Origin: Deltaproteobacteria bacterium
GTDB lineage: Bacteria; Desulfobacterota; Desulfovibrionia; Desulfovibrionales; Desulfovibrionaceae
DNA: 8,294 bases
Reading direction: 5' to 3'
NCBI GenBank assembly: GCA_031280335.1
Contig: JAITGZ010000203.1
Span: 1 to 8,294 of the forward strand
The notes under the pieces: generated by a model
The model's input: only the letters and a program-made list of their open reading frames with translations
Told to the model about the DNA's origin: nothing
Database searches by the model: none
Made by a program: the position numbers and the translations under genes
Part shown: piece after piece, positions 6,714 through 8,294 of the stretch
Layout: every line of letters begins with the position of its first letter
How positions within the stretch are numbered: the stretch's first letter is position 1

Positions 6714-7868
6714 TCATGCGTACTCTCCGTCGCCGGAGTCGGCAAAACGGGTAGTGGAAGATCCTCGCCATCTTGCTAGCAGTTCTTCAATATGGTTTGT
6801 GAGCTTGCGTTCAAAGACGCTCACGTCAAAAGCGGCGGCGTGTTCGGAAATAACCTGGGGGACAAAGGCGGCGTAATTCGCTTCCAGGCGGTCGATGGCG
6901 GCGTTCATGCTCTCCGGGGTCTGCTCCGAGAAGAACAGGCCGGTCACGCCGTCCTTCACCGTCTCCAGCGCGCCGCCCCGGCCATAGGCCACCACCGGGC
7001 GGCCCGCGCTCATGGCCTCTAGCGGTGTGAGGCCGAAATCCTCCTCGCCGGGAAAAATAAGCGCCCGCACCTCTTGCAGCAGCCGCACGGTTTCCGCGTC
7101 GCCCAGCCGTCCGTGGAAAACGATGTTGCGCCGGGCCAGCGCCTTCAGGCGGGGAAGTTGCGAGCCCTCCCCGATAATCTCCAGTCTGCGACCGGAAGAG
7201 TTGAAGGCCCGTACGGCGAGATCCGCACGCTTATAGTCCACAAGCTGCCCCAACAGGATATAGGGCGCGTCCTGGGGGGCTGTGGCCAGGGAAGTCGGAC
7301 AGAAGCGGGCATGATCCACAGGGGGATGGATGACAGCGGCGTCACGGCGCCAGTGTTTGCGGATGCGCTCCGCAACATTGCGGGAGTTGGCGATGAAGTG
7401 ATCCACCCTGGCGGCTGAGGCGCAATCCCACAAGCGCAAGCGGGAAGCGAAAAAGCGAAAGGCCAGGCGGGGAACAGCCCCTACGCTCTCCAGATAGTCC
7501 TGATAAAAATCCCAGAGGTAGCGCATGGGGCTGTGGCAATAGCAGATGTGCAGGCAGTTTTGTCCCGTGATCACGCCCTTGGCCGGGCCGGATTCGTTGC
7601 TGAGAACCAGGTCGTAACCGCGCAGGTCCAGTTGCTCCAGGGCCAGCGGCATGAGCGGCAGGTATTTTTGATACCATCTGGCGGCATTGGGTAGGCGGTT
7701 GATGAAGGTGGTTTTGATGTTGTGGCGCAGAATGCGCTCGGAAACGGCGGATCGGCGCAGAACATGGGTATAGATGTCCGCCTGGGGGAAAAGCCGGCAC
7801 ATGCTTTCCAGCACCTTCTCCCCGCCGCGCATGCCCACCAGCCAGTAATGGATCAGGGCTACTCGCAT
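6714..7868 (-). CDS. Glycosyltransferase, GT4 family (group 1), GT-B fold
   Basis: A 384-aa cytoplasmic or membrane-associated enzyme that transfers a sugar from an activated nucleotide donor, most likely in exopolysaccharide, capsule or O-antigen assembly. The start at 7868 is chosen because MRVALIHYWLVGMRGGEKVL is the usual beginning of this subgroup, with the acceptor-side GGEKVL loop at residues 15-20. An in-frame GTG at 7961 would add 31 residues without family character, though no clear Shine-Dalgarno precedes 7868. N-terminal Rossmann domain about 1-190, with CYCHSPMRYLWD at 109-120. C-terminal Rossmann domain with LLGQLVDYKRADLAV (205-219; K213, R214 phosphate-binding type) and the EX7E signature E276-E284 in GEEDFGLTPLEAMSAG, followed by RPVVAYGRGGALETV. 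Length is normal and no key residue is missing. Sugar and acceptor specificity (mannosyl is common in this subgroup) cannot be read. No partner pathway gene is in the window. Confidence 0.92.
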   Translation of the reverse strand: MRVALIHYWLVGMRGGEKVLESMCRLFPQADIYTHVLRRSAVSERILRHNIKTTFINRLPNAARWYQKYLPLMPLALEQLDLRGYDLVLSNESGPAKGVITGQNCLHICYCHSPMRYLWDFYQDYLESVGAVPRLAFRFFASRLRLWDCASAARVDHFIANSRNVAERIRKHWRRDAAVIHPPVDHARFCPTSLATAPQDAPYILLGQLVDYKRADLAVRAFNSSGRRLEIIGEGSQLPRLKALARRNIVFHGRLGDAETVRLLQEVRALIFPGEEDFGLTPLEAMSAGRPVVAYGRGGALETVKDGVTGLFFSEQTPESMNAAIDRLEANYAAFVPQVISEHAAAFDVSVFERKLTNHIEELLARWRGSSTTRFADSGDGEYA

Positions 7869-8107
7869 GGGGCGGCCCCGCCGGACGGCCGGAAAAAGGA
7901 CGCACAACAGCCCTGTCTCCCGGCGGAAAACAAGGCTGTCGCGGAAACGATAAAACCGCACAAACCCTCACGGGGAGAGCGCTTTAGATCGCGGCGGAGG
8001 TGATGTGCGCTAAGTAAACGCAAGAATCGAGCCGAATCGGGATGAACCGTCAGGTCGGTCGAGCCGGAAAATTTGCCCGGTGAAGTATGATATCCAATCT
8101 GTTTCAT
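7859..8107 (-). CDS. Weak candidate small ORF overlapping the glycosyltransferase start
   Basis: An 82-aa open frame beginning MKQIGYHTSPGKFSGSTDL, preceded by AGGAAG at a suitable distance (GTGTGT then ATG). It ends in a TAG that overlaps the glycosyltransferase ATG by 10 bp, an arrangement compatible with translational coupling. Against it: no recognised motif, no clear codon bias, and a C-terminal half that looks like a frame-shifted GC-rich leader. It could be a leader ORF, a decayed gene or chance. Confidence 0.2.
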   Translation of the reverse strand: MKQIGYHTSPGKFSGSTDLTVHPDSARFLRLLSAHHLRRDLKRSPREGLCGFIVSATALFSAGRQGCCASFFRPSGGAAPCE

Positions 8108-8294
8108 ACACACTTCCTTCGCAAGAAGGTGTAACTACCACCGACCGCCTGATACCACAAGACGAAAATTGTCTTTCATTCGCCATGCTTGCTGCTGTGT
8201 TCTTCTGAGGAAATGACCGTATCTTTCATCTTCTATTCCTTTGTGGTCTGAGACCCCGGCCTTCAGGCCGGATATAGCCCGACCCCGCCCTGAA
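7869..8294. other. Upstream region of the glycosyltransferase, no recognised gene, several small hairpins
   Basis: Four dyads fall in 8110-8271: ACAC..CTTC-GCAA-GAAGGTGT (8110-8132, one-sided 3-nt bulge), AAGAC/GTCTT (8159-8175), GGTCT-G-AGACC (8245-8255) and CCGGCC-TTCA-GGCCGG (8256-8271). On the - strand a 17-codon ORF starts at 8229 after an AAAGGA sequence (MKDTVISSEEHSSKHGE, stop at 8176-8178). None of the hairpins is followed by a T tract. The GC-rich hairpin resembles the subterminal hairpins of IS200/IS605-type elements, but no transposase reading is visible. I cannot assign a function. Confidence 0.4.
8256..8271. repeat. GC-rich hairpin CCGGCC-TTCA-GGCCGG
   Basis: Perfect 6-bp stem with a 4-base loop, immediately adjacent to a second dyad, GGTCTGAGACC (8245-8255). 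It could end a transcript from outside the window or be an end structure of a mobile element. There is no T tract to support a terminator. Confidence 0.5.

Noticed and set aside
7342..7971. 209-codon - strand frame overlapping the glycosyltransferase in another frame
   Set aside because: It overlaps the conserved N-terminal half of the glycosyltransferase and is Pro/Arg/His-rich, as expected of a GC-rich out-of-frame shadow.
7976..7995. AGAGCGCTTT sequence as a third, half copy of the palindrome
   Set aside because: Only a few bases at one end resemble the repeat and the second arm is absent.
8110..8271. A known riboswitch class in the glycosyltransferase leader
   Set aside because: I could not match conserved core nucleotides of c-di-GMP, cobalamin or other familiar riboswitches; only generic small hairpins are visible.
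1..8294. CRISPR array, tRNA, rRNA or a complete multi-gene defence system
   Set aside because: There is no regularly spaced repeat array and no cloverleaf or rRNA sequence that I recognise, and the intact genes are accounted for by metal resistance and glycan synthesis.

Overview
The window looks like a piece of an accessory island in a moderately GC-rich Gram-negative bacterium. The glycosyltransferase start, the ELCVC-type ArsR regulator and the phage-type polyvalent protein suggest a Desulfovibrio-like (Desulfobacterota) host. That assignment is inference, because no rRNA or core gene is present. Three unrelated blocks are joined at what look like recombination scars.

Block 1 (1-3698, + strand) is part of a giant phage or integrative-element polyvalent protein. 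It has an acidic linker, a polyvalent-protein-associated domain split by an AT-rich coiled-coil insert, a metallopeptidase-like domain with an HExxxH motif, a MuF_C-like (barnase-type toxin fold) domain, and the start of another helical domain. It is open at the left edge. Its recognisable sequence ends near an imperfect palindrome at 3699-3725, and the frame stays open to 3963 antisense to the next gene.

Block 2 (3724-6082, - strand) is a compact metal-resistance operon. An ArsR-family repressor overlaps by 14 bp a Zn/Cd/Pb-type P1B ATPase that lacks the usual N-terminal HMA domain. The repressor would sense metal and control the pump, and the pump would export the metal from the cytoplasm. 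Upstream is an AT-rich, dyad-containing segment, followed on the + strand by a broken MobA/MobL-type relaxase fragment (6216-6532). That fragment carries a frameshift and runs into a second copy of the palindrome (6496-6522). The two copies match at 32 of 34 positions, lie in the same orientation, and bracket the metal operon plus the mob remnant.

Block 3 (6527-8294) holds a GT4-family glycosyltransferase on the - strand (6714-7868), probably for exopolysaccharide or O-antigen assembly. Its upstream 426 bp has no recognisable gene but several small hairpins and a weak small ORF.

I saw no tRNA, rRNA, CRISPR array, complete insertion sequence or complete new defence system. The most interesting points are the chimeric end of the polyvalent protein, its coiled-coil insert, and the palindrome found at both truncation points.
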